The notes beneath the pieces were generated by a model. That model had not been told where the DNA came from. It was given only the letters and a program-made list of their open reading frames with translations, and made no database searches. From NCBI GenBank assembly GCA_937996705.1, contig CALKUQ010000066.1:1-40952 (forward strand): a stretch of 40,952 nucleotides of DNA, in the 5' to 3' direction. Below, in pieces: positions 16,804 through 23,976 of this stretch (its first letter is position 1; every line of letters begins with the position of its first letter). Position numbers and translations under genes: made by a program. Origin of the DNA: an uncultured Chlamydiae bacterium. GTDB taxonomy: Bacteria; Chlamydiota; Chlamydiia; Chlamydiales; 2-12-FULL-49-11.

Positions 16804-17493
16804 TTAACTCGGAGAGTCTCTTTGTTCAAGAAGGTAGGGGAGGGTCTCTGAAGTAAAAGTAGTTAAAAGAGTCTCTAAGGCAGTTTTTTCTTTCTCGGGT
16901 AAAGATGTAAGAGAGGCTAAAAGTCTCCGACACTCATCGATACAAGATAGGTATGTAGGTATTTGGTCTACTAAAGAGGTTATGTCTTTTGGAGAAGGAG
17001 GAGTAATATCTCCGCCCTCCGCCCCTCTATCCCATTCTTCGAATGTGGGCATAGGATCTTCCAAATAGGTTTGATATTCTAGCTGATATAGTTCTGAGTT
17101 TGATTTGGCTTTTTTCAATATTTGAATATTGTTAAGTAGTTTGTCATAATGGTGAATTTTTTCCGGCAGTGTTTGTAGCGTAGGTTCTTTAGGCGATGAA
17201 AAAAGTGGTAGAAAATACTCTTTTTCGCGGTATTCGTTAAATATTGTTGCTATTGTGTGTAAAACATCGCCGTGAGTGCCGCTTACAGGTAGTGTATTAA
17301 TTGCTGTATTTAAAGAAATTAGCTTTTTTTGCAATTTTTTTATAGAGTTTTCTCTAGGGTGATCTGGCAAATCTTTGAATGTCCGTATGATTGATTCTTG
17401 TAATTCTTCTAGATCGTTTTTAACTCTCGCTTTTTCTACATCGCTTGGATAGCTTTCTGGAAAATGCGCTCTGGGTCCAATTTCTGAGGTCAT
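16804..17493 (-). CDS. Hypothetical helical protein
   Basis: A 229-residue soluble protein I do not recognise. Most of it predicts as amphipathic helices rich in Lys, Glu and Leu (VEKARVKNDLEELQESIIRTF, IKKLQKKLISLNTAIN, LEYQTYLEDP). A Gly/Pro loop lies near residue 160 (GAEGGDITPPSP), followed by two more helices with SCIDECRRLLASL. There is no signal peptide or membrane segment. AAGGAG lies six bases before the ATG, so it is likely expressed. It is divergent from proS. By its unfamiliar sequence and setting among lineage-specific genes it could be an effector or a secretion chaperone; there is no direct evidence for either. Confidence 0.65.
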   Translation of the reverse strand: MTSEIGPRAHFPESYPSDVEKARVKNDLEELQESIIRTFKDLPDHPRENSIKKLQKKLISLNTAINTLPVSGTHGDVLHTIATIFNEYREKEYFLPLFSSPKEPTLQTLPEKIHHYDKLLNNIQILKKAKSNSELYQLEYQTYLEDPMPTFEEWDRGAEGGDITPPSPKDITSLVDQIPTYLSCIDECRRLLASLTSLPEKEKTALETLLTTFTSETLPYLLEQRDSPS

Positions 17494-17559
17494 TGATGCT
17501 CCTTTTTCAATAACAATAAAAATGTTTTAATTTCTGTCAAATAAATAGGGAGATTTAGT

Positions 17560-17655
17560 ATGATTTACACCTATGACTACAGCGGTAAGTGTTACAAGAA
17601 GAGAAGATTTTCCCGGTTGGTACCAGGAGGTTCTAGCTTTGGCCGATTTGGCTGA
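17560..17655 (+). CDS. Possible 31-codon leader ORF overlapping the proS start
   Basis: The only good ribosome site upstream of proS, GGGAG at 17548-17552, is seven bases before an ATG at 17560 that is out of frame with proS. That ATG opens 31 codons (beginning MIYTYDYSGKCYKKRR) ending in TGA at 17653, well inside proS. The proS ATG at 17573 is 20 bases from the same site, and no in-frame upstream start exists because a TGA lies at 17561-17563. The short ORF may be a leader that couples or tunes proS translation, or an accidental frame. Confidence 0.3.
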   Translation: MIYTYDYSGKCYKKRRFSRLVPGGSSFGRFG

Positions 17656-19069
17656 ACATGCCCCTGTCCGAGGCTGTATGATCATTAAGCCTAATGGGTA
17701 TGCGATTTGGGAAGTGATTCAAGGCATTCTTGATAAAAAGTTTAAGAAAAGAGGGGTGAAAAACGCCTACTTTCCACTACTGATTCCTCTCAGCTTTTTG
17801 GAGAAGGAGGCTGAGCACATTGAAGGGTTTGCAAAAGAGAGCGCCGTTGTCACTCATACAAGATTAGAGAAAGGGGCTGATGGAAAATTGCATCCGACCT
17901 CGCCTTTGGAAGAGCCCCTGATAGTAAGGCCAACTTCAGAGACAATTATAGGGGATAGTTTTTCTAGATGGGTCCAGTCATACCGAGATTTGCCGATGAT
18001 GATCAACCAGTGGTGCAATGTGATGCGCTGGGAAATGAGGCCAAGACTTTTTTTGAGAACTTCTGAATTCCTTTGGCAAGAGGGGCATACAGCCCATGCT
18101 TCAGAGGAAGAGGCGCAAAAAATGGCCTTAGAAATGCTCGACCTCTATGCCGATTTTGCAGAGAATTATCTAGCAATTCCCGTCATAAAAGGGGAGAAAT
18201 CGGAAGGGGAGAGATTTCCTGGAGCGATGAATACCTATACCTTTGAAGCGATGATGCAAGATGGAAAAGCTCTACAAATGGGCACTGCCCATTTTATGGG
18301 GACGAATTTTGCTAAAGCGTCTGAAATTCAGTTCCTTTCTAAAGAGGGTGCTCGAGAGTATGCCCACACAACCTCTTGGGGGGTAACCACACGGATGATA
18401 GGTGCTGCAGTGATGGTTCATGGGGATGACAATGGAATTATTTTGCCCCCACGAATTGCCCCTGTCCATATAGTGATTGTACCCTTTCTTATGAAAGAGG
18501 GGGATTCGAGTGAAATTCTCGCCTATTGTAAAGAGCTTAAGAGAGAGCTTGAGTCAATTGTATACTATGATAGAGAGATCTCTGTATTCTTGGATGATAG
18601 AGACTTAAGAGCTGGCGAAAAGAGTTGGGATGCTATTAAAAAAGGGTATCCACTTCGGATTGAAGTAGGATCTAGGGAGATGAAGGAGGGAAAAGTAGCC
18701 CTCTTTTCACGAACAAAAGAGAAAAAAGAGGTCCAATTAATCTCTAGAGAGGAAGTGGGTTCAAAAATTTCGGCCGTTTTGGATCAAATCCATAGTGACC
18801 TCTATGCTAAAGCTCTCGCATATAGAGAGGCGAACACGACTGTCGTTACCACTATGAAAGAATTTGAAGAGATCTTTAGTGAGGAAGTAACTGGCGCCCG
18901 GTTCGTTATGGCACCATTTAAGGGCGACAAGGCCCTCGAGGCCGAAATCCAAAAGAAGTTCGGTGTAACGATTCGGTGTATCCCGCACGATAATCCTCCT
19001 AGCAACCTTTCTTGTCTATTTACCAAAAAATCGGGTGCAAGCCAAGCAATATTTGCAAAATCGTACTAA
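17573..19069 (+). CDS. proS: Prolyl-tRNA synthetase, archaeal/eukaryotic-like short type
   Basis: Class II synthetase that charges tRNA-Pro. At 498 residues it lacks the large insertion (editing) domain of the usual bacterial enzyme and has the features of the archaeal/eukaryotic-like type: DFPGWYQEVL...APVRGCMIIKPNGYAIWE at the start, VRPTSETII and LRTSEFLWQEGHTAH (motif 2 region), HGDDNGIILPPRIAP (motif 3), an anticodon-binding domain (about 300-400), and a C-terminal domain with GVTIRCIPHDN and a terminal FAKSY like other members of the type. The C-terminal zinc-site cysteines seem mostly lost. The 3' end carries an antisense ORF (18761-18988), and GC-ending codons are unusually frequent over just that stretch. 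Start-site issues are described under the leader ORF. Confidence 0.95.
   Translation: MTTAVSVTRREDFPGWYQEVLALADLAEHAPVRGCMIIKPNGYAIWEVIQGILDKKFKKRGVKNAYFPLLIPLSFLEKEAEHIEGFAKESAVVTHTRLEKGADGKLHPTSPLEEPLIVRPTSETIIGDSFSRWVQSYRDLPMMINQWCNVMRWEMRPRLFLRTSEFLWQEGHTAHASEEEAQKMALEMLDLYADFAENYLAIPVIKGEKSEGERFPGAMNTYTFEAMMQDGKALQMGTAHFMGTNFAKASEIQFLSKEGAREYAHTTSWGVTTRMIGAAVMVHGDDNGIILPPRIAPVHIVIVPFLMKEGDSSEILAYCKELKRELESIVYYDREISVFLDDRDLRAGEKSWDAIKKGYPLRIEVGSREMKEGKVALFSRTKEKKEVQLISREEVGSKISAVLDQIHSDLYAKALAYREANTTVVTTMKEFEEIFSEEVTGARFVMAPFKGDKALEAEIQKKFGVTIRCIPHDNPPSNLSCLFTKKSGASQAIFAKSY
18761..18988 (-). CDS. Antisense small gene inside the 3' end of proS
   Basis: A 75-codon ORF lying wholly antisense to proS, codon-aligned with it (its third positions face proS first positions). 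GTG start at 18988 with a perfect AGGAGG (18995-19000) six bases upstream; TGA stop at 18761. It aligns without gaps with the free-standing ORF at 19957-20187: 38 of 75 residues identical by hand count, including RY.ELLLDFG.EG, LKWC, LS.CE and NGR.F, and both end at the same place. Of the 38, 25 use different synonymous codons. The family is unknown to me; it has no signal peptide or membrane segment. No clear promoter is seen within proS. Expression must be shown, but the conservation pattern strongly favours a real gene. Confidence 0.7.
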   Translation of the reverse strand: MRDTPNRYTELLLDFGLEGLVALKWCHNEPGASYFLTKDLFKFFHSGNDSRVRLSICESFSIEVTMDLIQNGRNF

Positions 19070-19086
19070 CTCTTTTAGCGTTATCT

Positions 19087-19101
19087 GGGAAATAATTTCC
19101 C
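19087..19101. terminator. Weak hairpin between convergent genes
   Basis: GGGAAATAATTTCCC is a perfect inverted repeat, 18 bases after the proS stop and before the convergent gene that ends at 19129. A CTCTTTT stretch follows on the plus strand after a few bases. It may end proS transcription, but the U-tract is not adjacent. Confidence 0.35.
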
Positions 19102-19128
19102 CACACCTCTTTTAAAATTTTGAAACAT

Positions 19129-19548
19129 CTAAGGGTTACCCAATTTTAACGCCTTGATGAATAAATTTGTCACTTTCTGTCTCAAAGTAGGTTGAGGATT
19201 GGGCTTAATAACGGGGGATCTTGGTAAAAAATCGGGGAGACTAAGCCCCGGACCGAAGTAGTTCTTGCAAAGAAGAGGGGTAGGAGGGGTGGAAGTTCTA
19301 AGATGTTTAGAGTCACTAGCATCTCTTTTTCTCCCTACTTGCAGTTCCCAGGTTACAAAATCAAGAGGTAATTCTCTTTTTCCAAGGGGCTCTTCTCTTG
19401 TTGGCTGGGGGGTATCTTGAGGTAAGGTCTCTTCCATAGGTGTTATTGAAGGCTTTTTGCCCCCTCCGAAACAGGAAAAAAGTTTGAAAAATACAGAGGC
19501 AAAGTCCGCTAATTTGAGGAGGGTTTTGCGCAGCCAATTTGGTTTCAA
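19129..19548 (-). CDS. Hypothetical small protein, last of a four-gene cluster
   Basis: A 139-residue protein of unknown function. The N-terminus is basic and amphipathic (WLRKTLLKLADFASVFFKLFSCFGGGKK) and could touch a membrane; the rest is proline-rich and probably disordered (PQPTREEPLGKR, STPPTPLL, SPVIKPNPQPTLRQK), ending in a short helix. The start is TTG at 19548 with a GGAG that is very close (two bases), so the true start is uncertain. It lies about 90 bases downstream of the 106-residue gene and probably belongs to the same transcript. Confidence 0.45.
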   Translation of the reverse strand: MKPNWLRKTLLKLADFASVFFKLFSCFGGGKKPSITPMEETLPQDTPQPTREEPLGKRELPLDFVTWELQVGRKRDASDSKHLRTSTPPTPLLCKNYFGPGLSLPDFLPRSPVIKPNPQPTLRQKVTNLFIKALKLGNP

Positions 19549-19636
19549 TTCTCCGTTTTTAATAGTTTTACTAGATTTGACTATTGGTTCAGCTTGTTTT
19601 GCTTTGTTTCAAAATTGAGGCAGGCTCTTTTTCTAA

Positions 19637-19957
19637 TTACGAAGGATGGTATGCTTTCGATTGACGGGTAGCTGTAATAACATAGATATCAATTGCTTGA
19701 TCGGGGAAACTTCTAATTCTGTTTGTGGCTAAGTTTTTTATGCTTAAAATAATAAAGCCGCTATTATCTTCTTTAATATGCGCAGTTACTTCGTAATTTT
19801 CTAGAGTTGCCGCTCGTTTAAAATCGACACCAACCTCTTTTAGAGTGCTCAGCACTACCGCTTGCTCATCCTTGCTCAGTAAAAACTCTACCGGCTCCAT
19901 ATCTGTCGAAGATGCATCGCTTAATGGAGATGCACTTTTTGTTCTAATGCTTTCCAT
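19637..19957 (-). CDS. Hypothetical protein, coupled to the antisense-family gene
   Basis: A 106-residue soluble protein. The start chosen at 19957 overlaps the upstream stop as TAATG and has GGGAGGG seven bases upstream; a longer frame from 20029 would run through the neighbouring gene without a site. The N-terminus is Ser/Thr-rich; the middle (VEFLLSKDEQAVVLSTLKEVGVDF) is helical; the C-terminal half alternates strand-like segments (NYEVTAHIKEDNSGFIIL, AIDIYVITATRQ) and could be a small alpha/beta fold. No known family comes to mind. Tight coupling suggests it works with the 76-residue product. Confidence 0.55.
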   Translation of the reverse strand: MESIRTKSASPLSDASSTDMEPVEFLLSKDEQAVVLSTLKEVGVDFKRAATLENYEVTAHIKEDNSGFIILSIKNLATNRIRSFPDQAIDIYVITATRQSKAYHPS

Positions 19958-20187
19958 TAAAAATCCCTCCCATTGTAGGAAATGTCCATAAAAACATGAA
20001 TGCCCACCCTCTCGCAAAACGAGAGGCAAACAAGGCTCAAGCTTCCCTTGAGCTCTAGCACAAATAATTCTCTGGGTAATCGGGGACCTGCCTGCGTCCT
20101 ATTTTGACACCACTTCAGCAACGTCTTCCCCTCCATCCCAAAATCTAACAACAACTCTGAGTAACGACTTGGTAAATCTTTCATCAT
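19957..20187 (-). CDS. Free-standing homologue of the proS antisense ORF
   Basis: A 76-residue protein (one extra Met at the start) that matches the proS antisense ORF over its whole length, 38 of 75 residues identical without gaps. Conserved elements: P.RY.ELLLDFG.EG near the N-terminus, LKWC.N (about 23-28), LS.CE (about 55-59), MD..(Y)NGR.F at the end. AGAGGACGG precedes the ATG pair, and the stop overlaps the next gene as TAATG, so translation is well supported. Read on the opposite strand in the proS frame, only a short stretch (H...A..LA.REAN) recalls ProRS and many stops follow. Function unknown; two conserved cysteines may matter. Confidence 0.65.
   Translation of the reverse strand: MMKDLPSRYSELLLDFGMEGKTLLKWCQNRTQAGPRLPRELFVLELKGSLSLVCLSFCERVGIHVFMDISYNGRDF
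20008..20053. repeat. Two adjacent perfect hairpins inside the antisense-family gene
   Basis: CCTCTCG-CAAAA-CGAGAGG (20008-20026) and GCTCAAG-CTTCC-CTTGAGC (20035-20053) are both exact 7-bp stems with 5-base loops, 8 bases apart, inside the 76-residue ORF. The corresponding part of proS has a related imperfect stem (CTCTC...GAGAG). They might slow translation or act in mRNA processing, or follow from the encoded LS.CE codons. Confidence 0.5.
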
Positions 20188-20189
20188 TT

Positions 20190-20777
20190 TTACCGTCCTC
20201 TATAAAAATCACGAACAACGTTTTTTTGGTCTAACCCAGGTAATACTGTGGGAAGGCCCATTAAAGCCATTTGAACATCATTCAGTTGACGATTGGGGTT
20301 CGAGTTCACTTCCTCAGTTTGCGGACTTACATCATAATCATAATCATCATCATTAGGGGGAACACTTAGGCCTGGGTTATTACATTCATCCTCTAAAAAG
20401 GTTTTAACATTGTCAGGCAATTCGAATTCAAGAAAATAGGTTTCATTCTTTAGCCTCCTCAGAGCATTTAAAACGTTTTTGGTGAATAGAGGGCTATTAT
20501 TATCAACCTCAGAAAATTGAGTGCGACTTCCGTTATGGGATACTTCAAGGAGCTGTATAAGCGTCCTGCCGATTAGAGTTTTATTGGCTCCTGAGGTCGC
20601 TGTTTTGAAACTGAACTTTTGGCAAAGCCAGTGGCAAAGTCGCTGCAGGGCATTTGGATTTGTGATTACTCTGAAGGTTCTTTGGTCTTTATTGAGTGTA
20701 ATAATTGCGGTGGGGGAGCTGCCGAACCTTTCTAGGGCGCTAAGCGGCCCAAAGGTATTTGGAATTTCTGTGGTCAT
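20190..20777 (-). CDS. Hypothetical protein, first of the four-gene cluster
   Basis: A 195-residue protein I do not recognise. I start it at 20777, where AAGGAG lies six bases upstream, not at the longer frame's start at 20843. The first half looks like a compact alpha/beta domain (TAIITLNKDQRTFRVITNP, LQRLCHWLCQKFSF, GRTLIQLLEVSHNG). A highly acidic low-complexity patch follows (about residues 146-155, NDDDYDYDV), then a polar tail. No signal peptide or membrane helix. Its stop is within a few bases of the next start, so the genes down to 19637 read as one operon. An AT-rich promoter region lies in 20778-20918. Confidence 0.6.
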   Translation of the reverse strand: MTTEIPNTFGPLSALERFGSSPTAIITLNKDQRTFRVITNPNALQRLCHWLCQKFSFKTATSGANKTLIGRTLIQLLEVSHNGSRTQFSEVDNNSPLFTKNVLNALRRLKNETYFLEFELPDNVKTFLEDECNNPGLSVPPNDDDYDYDVSPQTEEVNSNPNRQLNDVQMALMGLPTVLPGLDQKNVVRDFYRGR

Positions 20778-20948
20778 ATTTTTCTCCTTGTCAATTATGT
20801 TAATTATGTTTCTATTATAACACATAATTATAATTGATTTCAATTATTTACTTTAATTAGTCCGGTTTTGGGTGCTTGGGTAGCGGAGGGGAATTGACTA
20901 TATAAGGAGTTTTTTGGTATGATCGACCTTTTTATAAGGGGTTTTTGT

Positions 20949-23045
20949 ATGCTTGGACTGTTGAGGAAGTATCAGAAGGGAATTTTTTCGGTTGTAGCGT
21001 TTATGGTGATTGTAAGTTTCTTGTTCTTTGGGACTTACTCGGCAATTCAGACGGATGCTGTGAGGGAAGAGGATGCAATTATTGGTAAGGTGCTGGGGGG
21101 GAGTGAGTTACACAGTAGAGATGTGAACCGGCTTGTCAAGTTTTTGGGGACTGATTTTCATGATGTTATGGCGGGGAATGGGTCTGCAAATTTGTTAAAT
21201 GATGGCTTTATCCGCACAGATATTGTAGGTTCAGGGCTAGGCTTGCTCATTTTTGAAGGGTATCGAGAGGAGATTTGGGGGGAGCTTGAGTCTAAAGTGG
21301 TTAAATTTAAGCAGTTTAAGCCTTATATCCACCCAAGTAAGTTTGTCAGCTTTGAGGCAATGCTGGGGCAGTTTGCTCCCAATTATGCCGAAAATTTGAT
21401 GGGATTTCGTTTGGCAAGGGAGGAGAGGGAGGTTTTTGATAAGCTCTCCAAGCTGTATGTCGATCAGACGGTATTTCCTGCTGAAATGATGAGAAAGATG
21501 ATGCTCTATGTCGAGCATCAGTATGCGAATATGGCAGCGGGAGATCCTCAATTGAAGCATGTCGATCTCTCTTTATTTTATGCCAAAGGGGTGAGTGATT
21601 GGTTTGGGGGCAAGTTTTTAGAGAGGGTGGCCCATTTTGTGATCAACGGGGCAGCTTATGCAAAAAAGCAGGGTTATAAAGTCACTTTAGAAGAGGCAAA
21701 AAGCTTGCTGATTCAAAATGGGGCAAAACACTTAAAAGAGCTTGCTTCGGGTCAAGCGATCACCCAAGAAGAGGTGATGAAATTTTATAAAAATCAACTT
21801 CGTGCGCTAGGCATGGAGGAGAGGGATGCCCTTGCCACTTACTCTAATATTTTGCTTGTGAGAAAGATGTTGAATGAAGTGGGTAATAGCATTTTTGTCG
21901 ATTCACAACTCTATAAGCAATTTGCCGAATATGCTTCTAAAGGGGCGAAAGTAGAGGTGTATCAGCTGCCAAACTCTTTGCAACTTAAGGGAGAAGATGC
22001 GGCTAAAAAATTGGGTATCTACCTTTCTAGAGTTTCCAAGGGGGGAGATGTCTCGAAATTGAGCTCGGACTTTGCCTCAATTAATGAGATTAAAAGCAGA
22101 GCCCCTGAGCTTGTTGAGAAACGCTTTTTGGTGCAGCTAGCAAGTGTTAAGAAAGGGGAGATAGCTAAAGAGATTGGAATTCGAAGGACCTGGGAGTGGC
22201 AGCTTGATGAGAATCATTGGAGTCAATTAAGGGAGACCTTTTCTGAGCTTGCTAAGTGTACTGACCTTGATTCAGAGGGGAGATTTACCTTTATGGAGTC
22301 TTTGGATATAGCTGTAAGGGAGAAAATTGACCAATTCTCTAGATTGAAGATTTTGGAGGAGGATGGAGCCCTTGTATCAGAGAAGCTTTCGAACTTGCCG
22401 GTCCAAAAGAGGGTCCTCTCTATTACTCTGGGTGGCGCTGAGGAAATTTTGCCTGGAATTTCCGATCAAAAGCCCCTCTTGGAGCTTTTAGAAAGCAGTA
22501 GTGATAAGCTTCTTTGTTATACTCAGAATGGGGAAGATTTTTACCGAATTGAAGTTTTAGACGGGGGAGCTCTCTGGGAAGTGCTTACATTTGAAGAGGC
22601 GATGCAGAGGGGTATTTTAGATACCATGGATGTGAAAAAAAATGTGGGTGAGGATGTGCTTGTCTCCTACATGAAGAAGATGAGTCAACTTCTTAAAGAG
22701 GGGGATGAGAGTGTAGTTTCCAATAGCAGAGAGGCCCTCTCAAGAGAGTCTTTAGAGCCTAAATCGCTGCTAGAAAAGCAGTGGTTGCTTAAAAAAGAGG
22801 AACTGAGAGTGACTCGTAAAATGGCCCACCCTTTATTTAATGAGGCTCTCTTTTCAATGGAGGCGGGGCAATGGTCTGATGTGGTTCAAGCAGATGGGGC
22901 ACCCATGTTTTACAAGGTGGTTGAGACATTTGTAGACACAAGTGAGGTCTCTAAAAAAATGGAAGAGGGGAGAGCTTTGCTGGGCAAAGAGGCCAAAGAG
23001 GGTGTTGTGAAAGAGATTCTAACAGAGATGAGACGTGGATCTTAG
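20949..23045 (+). CDS. PpiD/SurA-N-like membrane-anchored periplasmic protein
   Basis: A 698-residue protein with one N-terminal membrane anchor (GIFSVVAFMVIVSFLFFG, about residues 10-27) and a long periplasmic part. The start MLGLLRKYQKG plus anchor and the following segment with a SurA-N-like pattern (IIGKVLGGSELHSRDVNRLVKFLG) recall PpiD, an inner-membrane chaperone for newly exported proteins. The central region has long helices and a stretch near 270 (LASGQAITQEEVMKFYKN). I see no convincing parvulin active site, so it may be a chaperone without isomerase activity. ATG 20949 has AAGGGG seven bases upstream; ATG 20919 with AAGGAG is an alternative. The next gene overlaps its end by 11 bases. 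Confidence 0.7.
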   Translation: MLGLLRKYQKGIFSVVAFMVIVSFLFFGTYSAIQTDAVREEDAIIGKVLGGSELHSRDVNRLVKFLGTDFHDVMAGNGSANLLNDGFIRTDIVGSGLGLLIFEGYREEIWGELESKVVKFKQFKPYIHPSKFVSFEAMLGQFAPNYAENLMGFRLAREEREVFDKLSKLYVDQTVFPAEMMRKMMLYVEHQYANMAAGDPQLKHVDLSLFYAKGVSDWFGGKFLERVAHFVINGAAYAKKQGYKVTLEEAKSLLIQNGAKHLKELASGQAITQEEVMKFYKNQLRALGMEERDALATYSNILLVRKMLNEVGNSIFVDSQLYKQFAEYASKGAKVEVYQLPNSLQLKGEDAAKKLGIYLSRVSKGGDVSKLSSDFASINEIKSRAPELVEKRFLVQLASVKKGEIAKEIGIRRTWEWQLDENHWSQLRETFSELAKCTDLDSEGRFTFMESLDIAVREKIDQFSRLKILEEDGALVSEKLSNLPVQKRVLSITLGGAEEILPGISDQKPLLELLESSSDKLLCYTQNGEDFYRIEVLDGGALWEVLTFEEAMQRGILDTMDVKKNVGEDVLVSYMKKMSQLLKEGDESVVSNSREALSRESLEPKSLLEKQWLLKKEELRVTRKMAHPLFNEALFSMEAGQWSDVVQADGAPMFYKVVETFVDTSEVSKKMEEGRALLGKEAKEGVVKEILTEMRRGS

Positions 23046-23646
23046 AGAATTTCCAGCTGTGTTACCCCTCCACTTTTTTGAAGTGGAGCTTGAGTTTAAG
23101 AGAAATCAGAAACCGAAACTCATTCCCGATTTTTCCGAGTTTTTGGAGGAGACCTCTTTTAGTGAGGTGAGTGTTGCCTTTTTGGATGGGGGAATTCAAA
23201 TTCATTTGAAAGTGTTCAAGGCTTTTGAAAAAGCGAGTTTTCCCGATGTTGAAAAGGGGGATGGATTTGAATTTTTTATCGATACGAGGGGGACCAAGGA
23301 GGCTTTAAGTCTTCATAAGTATTGTCACCATTTCGTATTTCTCCCTAAAGAGGTTGATGGAATTCAAGGAGTTGAAGTGACTCGCTTTAAAACAAATGAT
23401 AAAAGGGAGCTTGCTACTAAAGAGCATCTTAAAGTTACACCTCAGTTTGCTAAGGGGAGTTACACGTTAGAAATTTTTATCCAAGATACGGCTCTTTATG
23501 GATACGATCCCATGGAGTACCCAAATCTGAAAATTGCCTCTATTACCCATCTTGGATCGAAAGAGCCTAACCATTTCCCTAAACAGGGATACGACCTTCC
23601 ATTTAAAGACCACCCCTCTCTTTGGGCAAACATTAAATTATCATAG
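23035..23646 (+). CDS. Hypothetical protein with a possible CBM9-like beta-sandwich
   Basis: A 203-residue protein with no signal peptide or membrane helix. Its strand-rich pattern and the segment FPDVEKGDGFEFFIDTRGTKEA (spanning about residues 68-89, D-G-FEFFID-T-R) resemble carbohydrate-binding module 9/DOMON-like sandwiches, in which a D..E.F.D motif binds ligand or calcium; the match is by shape only. GTG start inside the end of the PpiD-like gene. It is followed after 15 bases by gcvH, so it is co-transcribed. In Chlamydia a small unknown gene also lies next to gcvH, but I cannot say the two are related. Confidence 0.6.
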   Translation: MDLREFPAVLPLHFFEVELEFKRNQKPKLIPDFSEFLEETSFSEVSVAFLDGGIQIHLKVFKAFEKASFPDVEKGDGFEFFIDTRGTKEALSLHKYCHHFVFLPKEVDGIQGVEVTRFKTNDKRELATKEHLKVTPQFAKGSYTLEIFIQDTALYGYDPMEYPNLKIASITHLGSKEPNHFPKQGYDLPFKDHPSLWANIKLS

Positions 23647-23661
23647 ATGTAGGAGTTTTAG

Positions 23662-23964
23662 ATGGAAAGAGTCGAGGGATCTCATGAGTGGATTAAATCT
23701 GAGAATGGTATTACCTTTGTAGGGATTACTAAAAAGGCTTGTAAAGAACTTGGTGAGATCGTGTATGTTGCCCTTCCAAGAGTGGGGAGTCACATCAAGA
23801 AAGGGGACGAGGTTGTTGTTTTGGAATCTACAAAAGCTGCAATTGACATTTGTTCCCCTGTGAGCGGAGAAGTGGTTGAAGTTAACAACTCTTTAGAAAG
23901 CTCGATAGCGCTTTTGAATCACGATTCTGAGGGTTTAGGCTGGCTTTATAAAGTGAAGCAATAG
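23662..23964 (+). CDS. gcvH: Glycine cleavage system H protein-like lipoyl carrier
   Basis: A 100-residue GcvH-type lipoyl domain, shorter than the usual ~125 residues because the N- and C-terminal helices are trimmed. The lipoylated lysine is Lys58 in ESTKAAIDI, and the family surroundings are present: HEWIKSENG at the start, GITKKACKELGEIVYVALP, and SPVSGEVVEVN. AGGAG sits seven bases before the ATG. Chlamydiae carry gcvH without a complete glycine cleavage system as far as I know, so the carrier may serve lipoyl relay. The lipoate ligase-like protein at 11922 is a likely modifying enzyme. Confidence 0.93.
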   Translation: MERVEGSHEWIKSENGITFVGITKKACKELGEIVYVALPRVGSHIKKGDEVVVLESTKAAIDICSPVSGEVVEVNNSLESSIALLNHDSEGLGWLYKVKQ

Positions 23965-23976
23965 ATGTTTTTCGAT

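Noticed and set aside
19957..20187. Plus-strand reading as a degenerate ProRS C-terminal fragment (pseudogene copy of proS)
   Set aside because: Only H...A..LA.REAN is recognisable and at least six stops follow, whereas the minus frame is open, has an SD and matches over its whole length. The minus-strand gene explains the conservation better, although it may have begun as a proS duplicate.
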